From NCBI GenBank assembly GCA_002221725.1, contig NJFT01000437.1, positions 1-10,542 on the forward strand: a DNA stretch of 10,542 nt, read 5' to 3'. The translations under genes were made by a program, and so were the position numbers. The number at the start of each line of letters is the position of its first letter. Position 1 is the first letter of the stretch. Below the pieces are notes generated by a model. The model did no database searches and had not been told where the DNA came from. It worked only from the letters and a program-made list of their open reading frames with translations. Shown here piece after piece: positions 1 to 7,433 of the stretch. The DNA comes from Scedosporium boydii. Lineage: Eukaryota > Ascomycota > Sordariomycetes > Microascales > Microascaceae.

Positions 1-4
1 TATA

Positions 5-39
5 TTTTTTTTTTTTTTTTTTTTTTTTTTATTTTTTTT
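5..39. repeat. Poly-T tract (26 T, then A, then 8 T)
   Basis: Positions 5-30 are an unbroken T run, followed by A at 31 and eight more T at 32-39. Read on the minus strand it is an A-rich tract about 170 bases beyond the stop codon of the small minus-strand gene. It could be a plain homopolymer, the A-rich tail of a retroposed element, or a contig edge where assembly failed. No target-site duplication or element body is visible, because the window stops here. Confidence 0.9.
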
Positions 40-209
40 GAGTTTGTCGATCTTGCTGTGTGGCCCGTAGTGTGGTCCGGGTGCATCGGTAGCACCGAGA
101 CGGAGTCCAAGAGAAGAGCCATCAAGGCAATCGATAGAACTCTGCCTTCCGTCATCGTCTCGGGCGCTCCGGCTTAGTTGAGCGCTGAGCTGGGCCGGTG
201 GAATCGAGC
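40..209. other. Stretch without a supported gene, 3' of the small minus-strand gene
   Basis: This stretch lies between the poly-T tract and the stop codon (TGA at 212-210) of the small minus-strand gene, so it would be that gene's 3' flank. A minus-strand frame is open across much of 120-41, so a further downstream exon cannot be excluded. I see no clear branch site and acceptor pair that would join it. No RNA gene or repeat is recognisable. Confidence 0.4.
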
Positions 210-630
210 TCAAGAGCCTCTAGGATTCTTGAGCTGTAAGTCCCTTGGCGGAACAAGGTTGTTTCCCAAACTAGCTTTCATGGAGCCGTCTGTCAGAACT
301 ACATAGTATGGGGTCCTTTTTGGTTCGAAACGACCGTTTTCATTCCGTGTCATGAAAAGTCTCGGAATTCCTCCGTTTCCAGCCTGTATTTCCAAGGTAT
401 GGTTAGCATGTCTTTACGCGCCACAGTCTGATCAAACCTCATTTCTAGCTATCCAAGCCTCCGCTCAAGTACTCCCACCCTCTCACCAAGCCTTTCGAAT
501 CCTTGGTTGATGGCTTGACTTGGCGGAGGCTCTCAATCCCCGTCGGAATATTTCTGCCCTCTTGAACGGCGGCAATATTTTCACGCTTTGCCATTTCATT
601 CCCAAGTGAATATACCGAAGGAAAAGTCAT
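210..630 (-). CDS. Hypothetical small protein, two exons (about 105 aa)
   Basis: This is an inferred gene that I do not recognise; no function is assigned. Exon 1 is 630-487 (48 codons from ATG at 630-628), the intron is 486-384, and exon 2 is 383-210 (57 codons plus TGA). Both splice sites fall in phase 0, so the frames join without a shift. The product begins MTFPSVYSLGNEMAKRENIA and ends LKNPRGS. It is hydrophilic, with no signal peptide or membrane segment. The start has A at -3. It is the first ATG in that frame; the frame continues upstream only through a non-ATG codon. An A/C-rich stretch precedes it, and a TATA-like box lies about 105 bases upstream, as expected of a fungal leader. 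It diverges from the large gene at 3637. Without the intron, exon 1 would stop at TAG 447-445. Weak points are the short length, the lack of a recognised domain and unremarkable codon use. It could also be the end of a longer gene or a noncoding transcript. Confidence 0.42.
384..486 (-). other. Predicted spliceosomal intron (103 nt) in the small minus-strand gene
   Basis: On the minus strand the donor is GTGAGA (486-481), the branch site is GCTAAC (407-402) and the acceptor is ATACAG ending at 384. The branch A lies about 19 bases before the acceptor AG, in the usual fungal range. Removal joins the two open frames in phase 0 and bypasses the in-frame TAG at 447-445. This agreement of three signals with phase is the main evidence for the gene. 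Confidence 0.5.
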
Positions 631-730
631 TATCGATGGTTTGGAAGTTGGGTTGTTGGTCTGCCCTGGTTGATTATGGATGTTGCTTAGAGTGAGGTGG
701 GTTTGAGGAGGTAAGAAATGGTGACGATGC

Positions 731-740
731 ACTTATAAAG
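731..740 (-). promoter_or_regulatory. TATA-like box of the small minus-strand gene
   Basis: The minus strand reads CTTTATAAGT here, about 100 bases upstream of the proposed ATG at 630. Initiation 25-35 bases downstream would give a leader of roughly 70-75 bases that is rich in A and C, typical of fungal leaders. The palindrome at 739-783 abuts it. Confidence 0.35.
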
Positions 741-783
741 CGTTCTTGTTCTTGGGAAAGTTTCCCCGGAAGGAAAGAACGCT
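739..783. promoter_or_regulatory. Nested, near-concentric inverted repeat next to the TATA-like box
   Basis: The outer arms are AGCGTTCTT (739-747) and AAGAACGCT (775-783), a perfect 9-bp inverted repeat. The inner part is GGGAAAGTTTCCC (754-766), a perfect 13-bp odd palindrome. The two centres (761 and 760) almost coincide. The element touches the TATA-like box, so an operator for a dimeric regulator or a cruciform-forming site is a reasonable inference. I know of no named factor with this exact site. Confidence 0.5.
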
Positions 784-1180
784 GCCATAAACATGGAACT
801 TGAGGTTTTGTAGATGATGGCATGATGGCTTCCTGCCTGTGAATCACTGCGCTATTGAGAGTACCTTGACAAGACCTTCTTATACGGTACTGTACATCGG
901 CATCCCGCCGTCGCACCGCTTGTCGTCAGAGTTGGGAAGTTCTTTTTAGAAGGCACCACGATGCCGGTTCTGGAAACGCGTGCGAGGACAAGGCGGATCC
1001 TTCGAAATTCTCCTTTCGGAGGAGGGCCACAGACGCGTGAAGCGGGCCATTGCCGTTGTTTTCGGGGGAGGCATGAGACGATCCTCTGGCATCCAAGCCG
1101 TATCGGCCACAACATAAACAGATATCAATACATGAAGCACAACAGGAGAATCGAAAGCCCATTGTATCTTCATATCTTCA

Positions 1181-1189
1181 TACGAAGTA
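1181..1189 (-). repeat. Dispersed 9-mer TACTTCGTA (minus-strand copy)
   Basis: The plus strand reads TACGAAGTA, an exact copy of the dispersed word. A second copy in the same orientation lies 45 bases downstream at 1235. Confidence 0.8.
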
Positions 1190-1234
1190 TTATGCTTTTT
1201 CAACCGTATTGGCAAGTTCGGGGTGGTTCTTTCC

Positions 1235-1243
1235 TACGAAGTA
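1235..1243 (-). repeat. Dispersed 9-mer TACTTCGTA (minus-strand copy)
   Basis: The plus strand reads TACGAAGTA, exact and in the same orientation as the copy at 1181. The flanking bases of the two copies differ, so only the 9-mer itself is shared. Confidence 0.8.
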
Positions 1244-2406
1244 CATATTCGACATGTTCATTGGTACTTCTTGTCACCCATGACATGGCACTTCAATTGC
1301 ATCCCTTCATTGTTTGCTGCTTTGCTGTGCGAGTGAATAATAATTAATTGATGGCTTCCGAGAATAGGCCGACTGACTTCAAGGACGAAGTTTCCCGGCT
1401 TACAACAGAGTAGGATCACTAAAAGGCGACATGAGGTTACGAAGTTGAGACTAGACCATGACCTACACCGACTAGATGCAGAGGTCGTCTTACATCGTGT
1501 ATCCGACAACACAATTGGCTGTTCACAATCCTAATCTCTCTCTCTCTCTTTTTGGTATTCTTCGTCGACTCGCCTCCCCCTTTCCTTTTCCTTTCTTTTT
1601 CTGGGACCTGCATGTCCGTTAAAGAATCTGGCAACACCACCAGGCCGATGCGCGTGCCAATCACCTCTTCGTTTCAAGCCGTTGGCGCGTGGATTTGCAT
1701 TGGTAAGTGTCTCAGCTGTAGGGCACAAAGCCGGGCTTTCTCGCTCGACGCTTGGAGGTTTTTGGAAAAGGGCGGCTGGGGGGTTTCTTCTTGTTCTTGT
1801 TTCCCTGGGTCTCGCTTTGTTCGTTTTGTTTCAAAAGGGGGATTGGCACGGCATATCACCTCAGGTTTCAGTGAGATGCCTCGCCTGGCTCCCGTCCCTT
1901 GCATGTGGAGCCTGGTTTGGGGAAGAGGCCTTCCACAGTTTTTCCTGATAGGAGACAGAACAGAACAGCCTTTGATGGTGAAGCAGTTTGAGCGGGATTT
2001 GATGTATGTATAACTATGATTATGTGCCTCGTTTCTCCGGCCTTCACAATGAAACAGAGCGCATGCGGCGGCATGCTGGCGATATTCTCCACTTCAGTGC
2101 TCTCTTTATTTCTCCGGTGAAATTAGAGTGTGTGTTGAATGACGGTGAGTCTAACCCGACTCCTGAGTGGCAGGCCCCATCCCGGCACACTCGTCTCCCC
2201 CCTGGTCTATCGTGTAATAACCCCTGGCCGACCCTGGTCCGTCCTGGGGGTATTGAAGTGACAGGTCAAGGGCGTCTGCGGCAGTGATTCGCTGGATGGA
2301 CTCGGACGTCTGTCTAGATCGAGCGCTTGGTCCTTGCAGAGATCAATTCCAATGGAACGGGAGACGATAATGCAGGAGGCAAGTGCCCCCATTAAAATTG
2401 ATGTGC

Positions 2407-2420
2407 ACGAAGTACGAAGT
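2407..2420. repeat. Tandem ACGAAGT x2, related to the dispersed 9-mer
   Basis: ACGAAGT occurs twice head to tail (2407-2413 and 2414-2420). The first unit plus its flanks reads CACGAAGTA, one base from TACGAAGTA, so this looks like a variant of the same dispersed word. Confidence 0.6.
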
Positions 2421-2840
2421 GCAGTAATTCACTCCAGCACAACATGCGCCATCGCCAGCGCTAAACCACACTGCGCTGGACCGAGGATTGATTCGGCCTG
2501 GACACTGAGGCTTGAATGCGACCTCGTGCTATCATGGTGCTACTGAGTACAAAAGAGTGACATTGTTGGTCTTCGAGAATGCGGGAAGTCTAGTGTAGTT
2601 TCATGTACTCAATATCACGCGTTAATGATGCACTAATACTTTCCGTACGAACAATTTGAAGTGCTCCAATCGACTGGACGACAAATGCTGGCGCTACACA
2701 GAACTCTGAACTTCGTAGTGCGTTCTCTCATGAAGCATGAGCCAATACTCTTCGTCCTAATCATTTGATGCTGCTCAATTTAGCGCCCAGTTGCTTCTTC
2801 CGTCCTGTCTCATTTCACGTAAGGCTCGTCACGCATCAAT

Positions 2841-2852
2841 TGATTGATTGAT
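2841..2852. repeat. TGAT microsatellite, three units
   Basis: Three TGAT units follow ATCAAT, so 2835-2844 also reads as the palindrome ATCAATTGAT. It is very short and may be chance. A similar GATCAATTGATC palindrome lies at 9774-9785. Confidence 0.4.
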
Positions 2853-3023
2853 CCATCTCCACGCTGTGCTCGTGCCGCTTCTGCTCTCGGCCGTCCGAAG
2901 GCGTCAACCGGACTTTGCATTTTACTTGCATTGATGCAATCTTGGCTATTTTCCCCAGCGAGATTGACTCAAGTGATGCTGCAGAATTAATGTACACGAT
3001 GAAGGACAACACTGCACCCTAAT

Positions 3024-3084
3024 TACTTCGTGCTTCTCAGTGTACTTCGTAGCGTACTTGCGTACATACTTCGTACATACGAAC
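3024..3084. repeat. Degenerate array of TACTTCGTA-like words
   Basis: Within 61 bases the plus strand carries TACTTCGTG (3024-3032), TACTTCGTA (3043-3051), a TACTTGCGTA variant (3055-3064), TACTTCGTA (3067-3075) and TACGAAC (3078-3084). Spacings are irregular (about 19, 12 and 12 bases), so this is not a clean tandem repeat. It is the densest cluster of the word and lies about 550 bases upstream of the large gene. Confidence 0.7.
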
Positions 3085-3483
3085 ATCTTCCCTCAGTCCA
3101 GTCTTAGTGCATGCTTCCTCCACAATAATGAATACGACGTCAGGGTCTCCCTCACCACCACGTCCAACCCTCCAAGTCTCCACACTTCCAAGGATGGCCC
3201 CCTGCTTCTCGCCAAAGACCTTCCCATCTCGAGCCCCCTTCGGCCAATCGAAATCATCACGCTAACGCAAGGGACAGGGCGAACCATGTCCTTGTGCGTA
3301 AGGGGGGCGTCCGGGGGGCATCGAGCACTTTACTGGTCAAGGTCTTTTTCCCAAATGGCTCGAGCCGCCGTCCATTTCACCCAAAATGAAAATGAGCAGT
3401 GCAACGGTGTGATCCCCTATCCAGCCACTCATCGTATTCGAACGTCCGAGTTACCATTGCCAAAGAGACCCTACCGAATCTAT

Positions 3484-3511
3484 TCCTAATCTCCCTTTTC
3501 TCCCTCATCTA
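3484..3511 (+). promoter_or_regulatory. Pyrimidine-rich tract, presumed initiation region of the large gene
   Basis: The plus strand is almost all C and T here, ending about 125 bases before the ATG at 3637. Such CT-rich tracts commonly precede transcription starts in filamentous fungi. I infer that the transcript starts near or within it. No clear TATA box is visible nearby. The 5' arm of the hairpin at 3492-3540 lies inside the tract. Confidence 0.4.
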
Positions 3512-3540
3512 CCAAGTACGACGTACGGTGAGAAAAGGGA
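3492..3540 (+). promoter_or_regulatory. 11-bp perfect inverted repeat (potential leader hairpin)
   Basis: TCCCTTTTCTC (3492-3502) is the exact reverse complement of GAGAAAAGGGA (3530-3540), with a 27-base loop that contains GTACGACGTAC. If transcription starts upstream of 3492 the RNA could form a stem ending one base before the first uORF AUG (3542). If the start lies inside the loop, only a DNA-level role remains. Confidence 0.5.
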
Positions 3541-3541
3541 A

Positions 3542-3568
3542 ATGGGCATTGCTGCTCTTTGCGAATGA
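3542..3568 (+). promoter_or_regulatory. uORF1 in the leader of the large gene (8 codons plus stop)
   Basis: ATG at 3542 opens an 8-residue frame (MGIAALCE) ending with TGA at 3566-3568. Its context is strong for a uORF, with G at -3 and G at +4. Its stop overlaps the start of uORF2 in the sequence ATGA. It counts only if the transcript begins upstream and no leader intron removes it. Confidence 0.5.
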
Positions 3569-3615
3569 CAGCTCGAGCTCGGCGTTTCTCGTGTGTGGTG
3601 GTCATCAGGACATGA
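3565..3615 (+). promoter_or_regulatory. uORF2 in the leader of the large gene (16 codons plus stop)
   Basis: ATG at 3565 overlaps the uORF1 stop (ATGA). The frame runs 16 codons (MTARARRFSCVVVIRT) to TGA at 3613-3615, which in turn overlaps the ATG of uORF3. Its context is weaker, with C at -3. Confidence 0.5.
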
Positions 3616-3650
3616 TAAGCGAACCACACCATCATCATGGCTACTTATAA
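3612..3650 (+). promoter_or_regulatory. uORF3, overlapping the main start codon
   Basis: ATG at 3612 opens a 12-codon frame (MISEPHHHHGYL) ending with TAA at 3648-3650, so it runs past the main ATG at 3637 in another frame. Ribosomes translating it cannot simply scan on to the main start. G at -3 gives moderate context. The four His codons come from the CATCATCAT that also supplies the main ATG. Confidence 0.5.
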
Positions 3651-6600
3651 TGATCGAGGCTACTTCGACCTGGACCTCCGGTCAGAGTCCGGGTCTGCCT
3701 CCGTTTCTGCTCAAGCCTCCTCCTCCCATCACCGACAGGCCTCTGACACTCCTTTTGCTTCATCTGAAGTGTCCCAGCGTCTAGTCTCACCACACTCTGA
3801 TACCGCTCTTCCCGCTCCTACTACCACGGCTACCACAACCACCACCACCACTACTACCACCATCACCTCCTACACGGCCGCCGGGGACTTTGCTGCCTAC
3901 TACGACATTCCCGGATCCTCCCAGACGACTACCGAACCGTCCTTCCCGTCCGATCCACGCATCGGCTCAGGCTCGTATCCCAACAACTTCAGCGCTGGTA
4001 TCGCGACTCAGAGGACCACGAGATCCAACACATTATCTTCAGACTATAATCCTAATCAGGTCATCAAGCGGAAACCGTTGTCGTCCACCGCTTCGGCCAT
4101 CGCTGCGCGCTTCTCTGGCTCGGCCCCTGGAACCACCAACAACATCGTCTCCGCAGCCTCACAGGAAACAAGCGCGCCCCACGACGCACAGGTGTACCGG
4201 CCTTCCCACTCGCGCGATACGTCTGTCTACTCGTCTTCTGAATACGCCTTCAGCGAAGTGTATGTTATAGTATAGTTTGTTGCTGTTGTTTCTTTGTTCT
4301 TTCTCCTCTTCCCTTATGGTCCCCCCACCCACACGCACCTTGACGCCTTCCTTTCCCAAACAACGGTTGCCTCAGCAGGAAACAATGCGACAGAAACAGT
4401 AAAGGAACGGGACAGCTACAACTGGAACCTGTTTCTTGGTTTCTCTTGCCTGCTTCTCTTTTTTGCCGCCTACATGATCTGTCGGAGATCACGACCGCTA
4501 ACGGAAACGCACCCAGCAGATCTCCACCCGACTTCCCGGCTCCTCCATCTGCCCACTTTGCCCAGGTCAACCAAGAGCCTGCTACAGGCTCTCAAACGGG
4601 ACAACAGCTCCTCCTGCGACGCGGGCATGAAGACCTGACCATAGAACCACTTCAGACTCGCTCCCAGGACCCACATCCCAGCGCGATCGCCGAAGAAGAC
4701 GAAATCGAAGAAGTAGACGACTCTGACGACTCCTTGTACGACTCGATTTATAATAATCTTAATGCTACTAATGATATGTCATACCCCGTACTGGTTGAGC
4801 AACAACCATCCTCACCGACCTTGAATACCGAATATCTCGACTCCAACCTTCAACGGACAACTACCACCACCACCACTACCAGCACATCCACGCAAATACA
4901 AGAAATCTCCATCACCAAAGTCGACAAACACCAGTCTGATAGATCAGCACCCACCGACACAATCGCAGGCCCCAAGTCTCCCCTCTCGCCGGCTTTTGCC
5001 AAGCTTGGAACCTTTTTCTCTTGGAACAACAATTCGCCCTCCAACAGCGAATATTCCCCCCTTCCGTCACCTACATCTCCCAGGCCGACCACCATCATAA
5101 CCGATGATACCTCTCTCCCTTCGGCACGTACAGATCCTACCATTACGGAAAAGTCCTTATCGGATGCGCCAGAGATTCGCCATTCATCACAATCGGCCAT
5201 TGAATACTGCGAATCTACACTACAGACACCCCCCTGTATTACTACTCCATCCTCGACGGCGGAAATCGAAGAGATGGAGGATGAGTTGAAGGCCATCAGC
5301 GCCGAATTGGCTTCGTCAATTCGGCGCGAGATGGATCTCGAAGACATAGTGGACCGTCTTCAATCAGAAATTAATAACCCCCAAGCGCCCGGAAAGCGCA
5401 CTAGCGATTACTATTCCGACTCGGGCATCAGCTCCGCCAAGTTTAGCGAATTTGATCAGACCCGGGAGGAGGTGGAGAGGATTCAGCGAAAATCTGAGCA
5501 GGAAAAGGCGCAGCTGCGCCTCGAGCTAACGACGAAGCTTCAAGATGAGCGAGATAAGCGGCGCGAGCTCGACGCCCAGATCAGGGAGCTGTCTGAAAAG
5601 GCGTCGCAGATCGATGCCGCGCGCATGAACAGCCTCGACGCGACAGGACGGCTAAAGGATCTCGAGTCCAGCTGCGAGGACCTACGGAGGAAGCTCTCCG
5701 AAGAGCGCGAGATGAAGACCAACTTGGAGGATCTACTATCCGCGCTCAAGGGCGAGCTTCAAACGGCGACGAACGAGCGGGATAACCTCCGTGACGAAGT
5801 TGTTCCGCAGCTTCGTTCGCGAGTCGAGGGGCTCGAGGCAGAGGCGGCCGATCAGACCAACATGACTTATGAAACGACGAGGATGCAGCAAGATCTTGAG
5901 GCGCTACGGCTGGAAAACGAGAAGCTGAAGAAGTCCAAGGAGGAAGCCGACGCGCGGGCCACTCGCGCGTCGATGACTCTGACGCGATCCAACTCGATTG
6001 CGCAATCGAAGCCTTTCAAGCTACAACACCCTCCCGCCACCCTCGCGAGATCCAACACGGTCAAGAAGCTCGAGTCCAAGGAGGCGCTCTCGGAGCGGCT
6101 AAAGGACGTCGAGGCGCAAAGGGACGCGCTGCACAATGCCCTCAAGAGTCTTCTCGAGCGCCAAGAGTACCAGAATCGGGAGAACGAGAAGAAGATTCGG
6201 TTCCTCGAGGGCGAACGTGAGCGCTTGCTGCAGGACTCGCCGCAAAAGGCGGGTTACGAGAGGGATATCGCCAACCTCCGGGCCGAGGTCTCAGTGCTCC
6301 GTCGCCGGGCTGAAGACGCCATCGACCAGAAGTGGAGGATAGAGAAGGGCTTGATCAGTCTCAAGTTCGACCTCGATCGTGCCGACGAGGAGATCGCTTC
6401 TCTCCGATCTCTCCTAGCCGCGAACGACATCCTTATCCCGCCCGTCGAGGGCTACCGATCGAGCGGATCTAGCAACCTTAGCGACGCCGCGGGCTTGGTG
6501 ACCTCAGAAACGCTTGAGCGCGCTTACAAGGAGCTCCAGGCGAGCTATACCGAGTCTCTCGAACGCATCAAGAAGTTGGAGGCTTCGGGCAGCATCAACG

Positions 6601-7433
6601 TGTCTGACGAGAAGACTCAGTTGGCTCTTCAGCGCCTCGAGATGTCCCTCTCGTCGGCGCTCTCCGAGCGAGACGCCGCCCGCGACGAGGCTTCGTCTTA
6701 CAAGGACCAGGTGGATTCGTTCGCCGCCAGCGAGGCAAAGCACCTCGACCACGAGCGTGCGCTTTCGGATGAGCTCCAGGAGTCGGCTCGGCGCGTAGAG
6801 CAGCTCGCGGCGCAGGTGCAGGCCCAGCTGAACGCCAACTCGGACCTCCGCCAACGCCTTTCCGATGCCGTCTCCCGCGGCGAGGCTGACCGGAAGTCCA
6901 ACACGGAGCGCATCACGCGCCTGCAGAACCGCCTCAAGACGCTAGAGGAGCAGCTCGTAGCGGCGCAAACAGCGTCCGAAGAGCGCGTAGCCCGGCACGA
7001 AGCCGAAATCGCCTCCATCAAGGAGGCGCACAACACGCAACTCCGGCGCGTCACCAGCTCCCCGCTCGCCAGCCCTCTCCGGTCCCCGAGCCCGCTCCGC
7101 CCCTCGATGGCGCGGCTTTCCCCGCTACCCTCGCCGCTGTTCCCTAGGTCTCCCCGCTTGCCGCCGGCCAAGACGCTCGATGACGACGCCGAGGTGTCGA
7201 GGCTCCGAGACCGAGTGGCGGAGCTAGAGACGGCGATAGCGGAGTCGGATCGCGAGATGCAGGACGTCATTGCTAAGATGAGCGAGGCGCAGATCCAGGT
7301 CATGGGGCTGCAGGAGGAGAGGGATGCGGCGGTTAGACAAGCGAAGAAGTTGCAGAAGGAGTTGGATGGGGAGAAGGTGAGGCAGTTTGAGGATCGGTTT
7401 AAGACGCTTGCGGGGAGCGGAACCGTTTCCTAA
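3637..7433 (+). CDS. Large fungal coiled-coil protein, low-complexity N-terminus (about 1,179 aa, two exons)
   Basis: Exon 1 is 3637-4259 and exon 2 is 4517-7433, joined in phase. The start ATG has A at -3 and G at +4, and an in-frame TAA lies upstream at 3616. Residues 1-455 are disordered and rich in Ser, Thr and Pro, with poly-Thr at 62-77, an acidic patch near 264-280 and a KLGTFFSW motif at about 370-377. From about 457 come long Glu/Lys/Arg-rich heptad segments, roughly 457-495, 519-693, 723-846, 874-1052 and 1096-1170, broken by short linkers. One linker (1053-1092) holds seven Ser-Pro sites. There is no signal peptide or membrane segment, so it should be cytoplasmic or cytoskeletal. 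The order (disordered N-terminus, FFSW-like motif, an 'EDELKAISAELASSIRREMD' block, coiled coils) resembles from memory a conserved filamentous-ascomycete family annotated as 'M protein repeat protein', sometimes likened to septation-upregulated Uds1 proteins. I do not see a clear Uds1 core. A structural or scaffolding role is inferred. The gene itself is near certain, the family moderately so. Confidence 0.9.
3819..3866 (+). repeat. ACC/ACT trinucleotide tract encoding poly-Thr (first)
   Basis: Interrupted ACC, ACA and ACT codons encode a nearly pure Thr run at residues 62-77. The mixed synonymous codons suggest an old tract under protein-level tolerance rather than a recent pure expansion. 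Confidence 0.8.
4260..4516 (+). other. Predicted intron (257 nt) of the large gene
   Basis: The donor is GTATGT at 4260-4265, the branch site is GCTAAC at 4497-4502, and CAG ends at 4516, the first AG after the branch site and 15 bases from the branch A. A long pyrimidine-rich stretch (about 4430-4470) precedes it. Exon 1 ends two bases into a codon and 4517 supplies the third, so the frames join exactly. CAGCAG at 4514-4519 is a tandem acceptor: using 4519 removes one Arg. A second in-phase acceptor pair lies at 4373-4378 and would keep 47 more codons. A donor GTGTAT at 4258 paired with GAG at 4487 also fits in phase, but GAG is a poor acceptor. The intron is longer than most fungal introns. 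Confidence 0.55.
4858..4892 (+). repeat. ACC/ACT trinucleotide tract encoding Thr/Ser run (second)
   Basis: A second Thr-rich run in the same protein, about residues 323-333, again uses mixed Thr codons and then alternates Thr with Ser. It lies in the disordered N-terminal part and is a likely site of length polymorphism. Confidence 0.75.

Larger units (their letters stand above)
784..3491. other. Long divergent intergenic region without a supported gene
   Basis: About 2.7 kb lie between the small minus-strand gene and the presumed leader of the large gene. Open frames here (for example plus-strand 1552-2013 and 3040-3489) have no recognisable domain, no convincing splice pattern and noncoding-looking composition. 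I see exact TACGAAGTA/TACTTCGTA words at 1181, 1235, 3043 and 3067, a degenerate array of the same word at 3024-3084, a pyrimidine-rich stretch at about 1533-1602, and a TGAT run at 2841-2852. A CCAAT box at 3244-3248 lies about 390 bases before the large gene's ATG. The region probably combines two promoters; a noncoding transcript starting after the pyrimidine tract is possible but unproven. Confidence 0.6.

Noticed and set aside
5..39. Poly-A (minus strand) as the tail of a retroposed element or processed pseudogene
   Set aside because: No element body, reverse transcriptase fragment or target duplication is visible, and the neighbouring minus-strand gene appears to keep an intron.
490..500. 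TTCGAATCC resembling a tRNA T-loop
   Set aside because: No acceptor stem or anticodon arm can be built around it. It lies inside the proposed exon of the small gene. No other tRNA candidate was found.
1552..2013. Plus-strand open frame of 153 codons, with a GTAAGT donor-like site at 1703
   Set aside because: The product has no recognisable domain and an odd Cys/Trp/Phe-rich composition. The frame is open without splicing, and no good branch site precedes the candidate acceptor near 1864. It is probably chance.
2144..2172. GTGAGT, CTAAC and CAG in close order, intron-like
   Set aside because: The implied intron would be 29 bases, too short for splicing, and the flanking frames do not look coding.
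2709..2717. AACTTCGTA and the TACTTCGTA words resemble part of a loxP arm
   Set aside because: Only about nine bases match, and there is no 13-8-13 inverted-repeat arrangement or recombinase gene. Coincidence is the better explanation.
3040..3489. Plus-strand open frame of 149 codons upstream of the large gene
   Set aside because: It reads through the TACTTCGTA cluster and the promoter-like region. Composition is noncoding-like and no domain is visible.
4294..4638. Frame with a membrane-segment-like run (LFLGFSCLLLFFAAYMI) in the intron region
   Set aside because: The hydrophobic look follows from the pyrimidine-rich tract before the splice acceptor. The frame stops at 4638 and does not join the large protein.
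6698..7303. Long minus-strand open frame (201 codons) inside the large gene
   Set aside because: It is the antisense shadow of GC-rich coding sequence, with Ser/Arg-rich composition mirroring Glu/Leu/Ala codons on the plus strand. The frame at 4850-5347 is the same.
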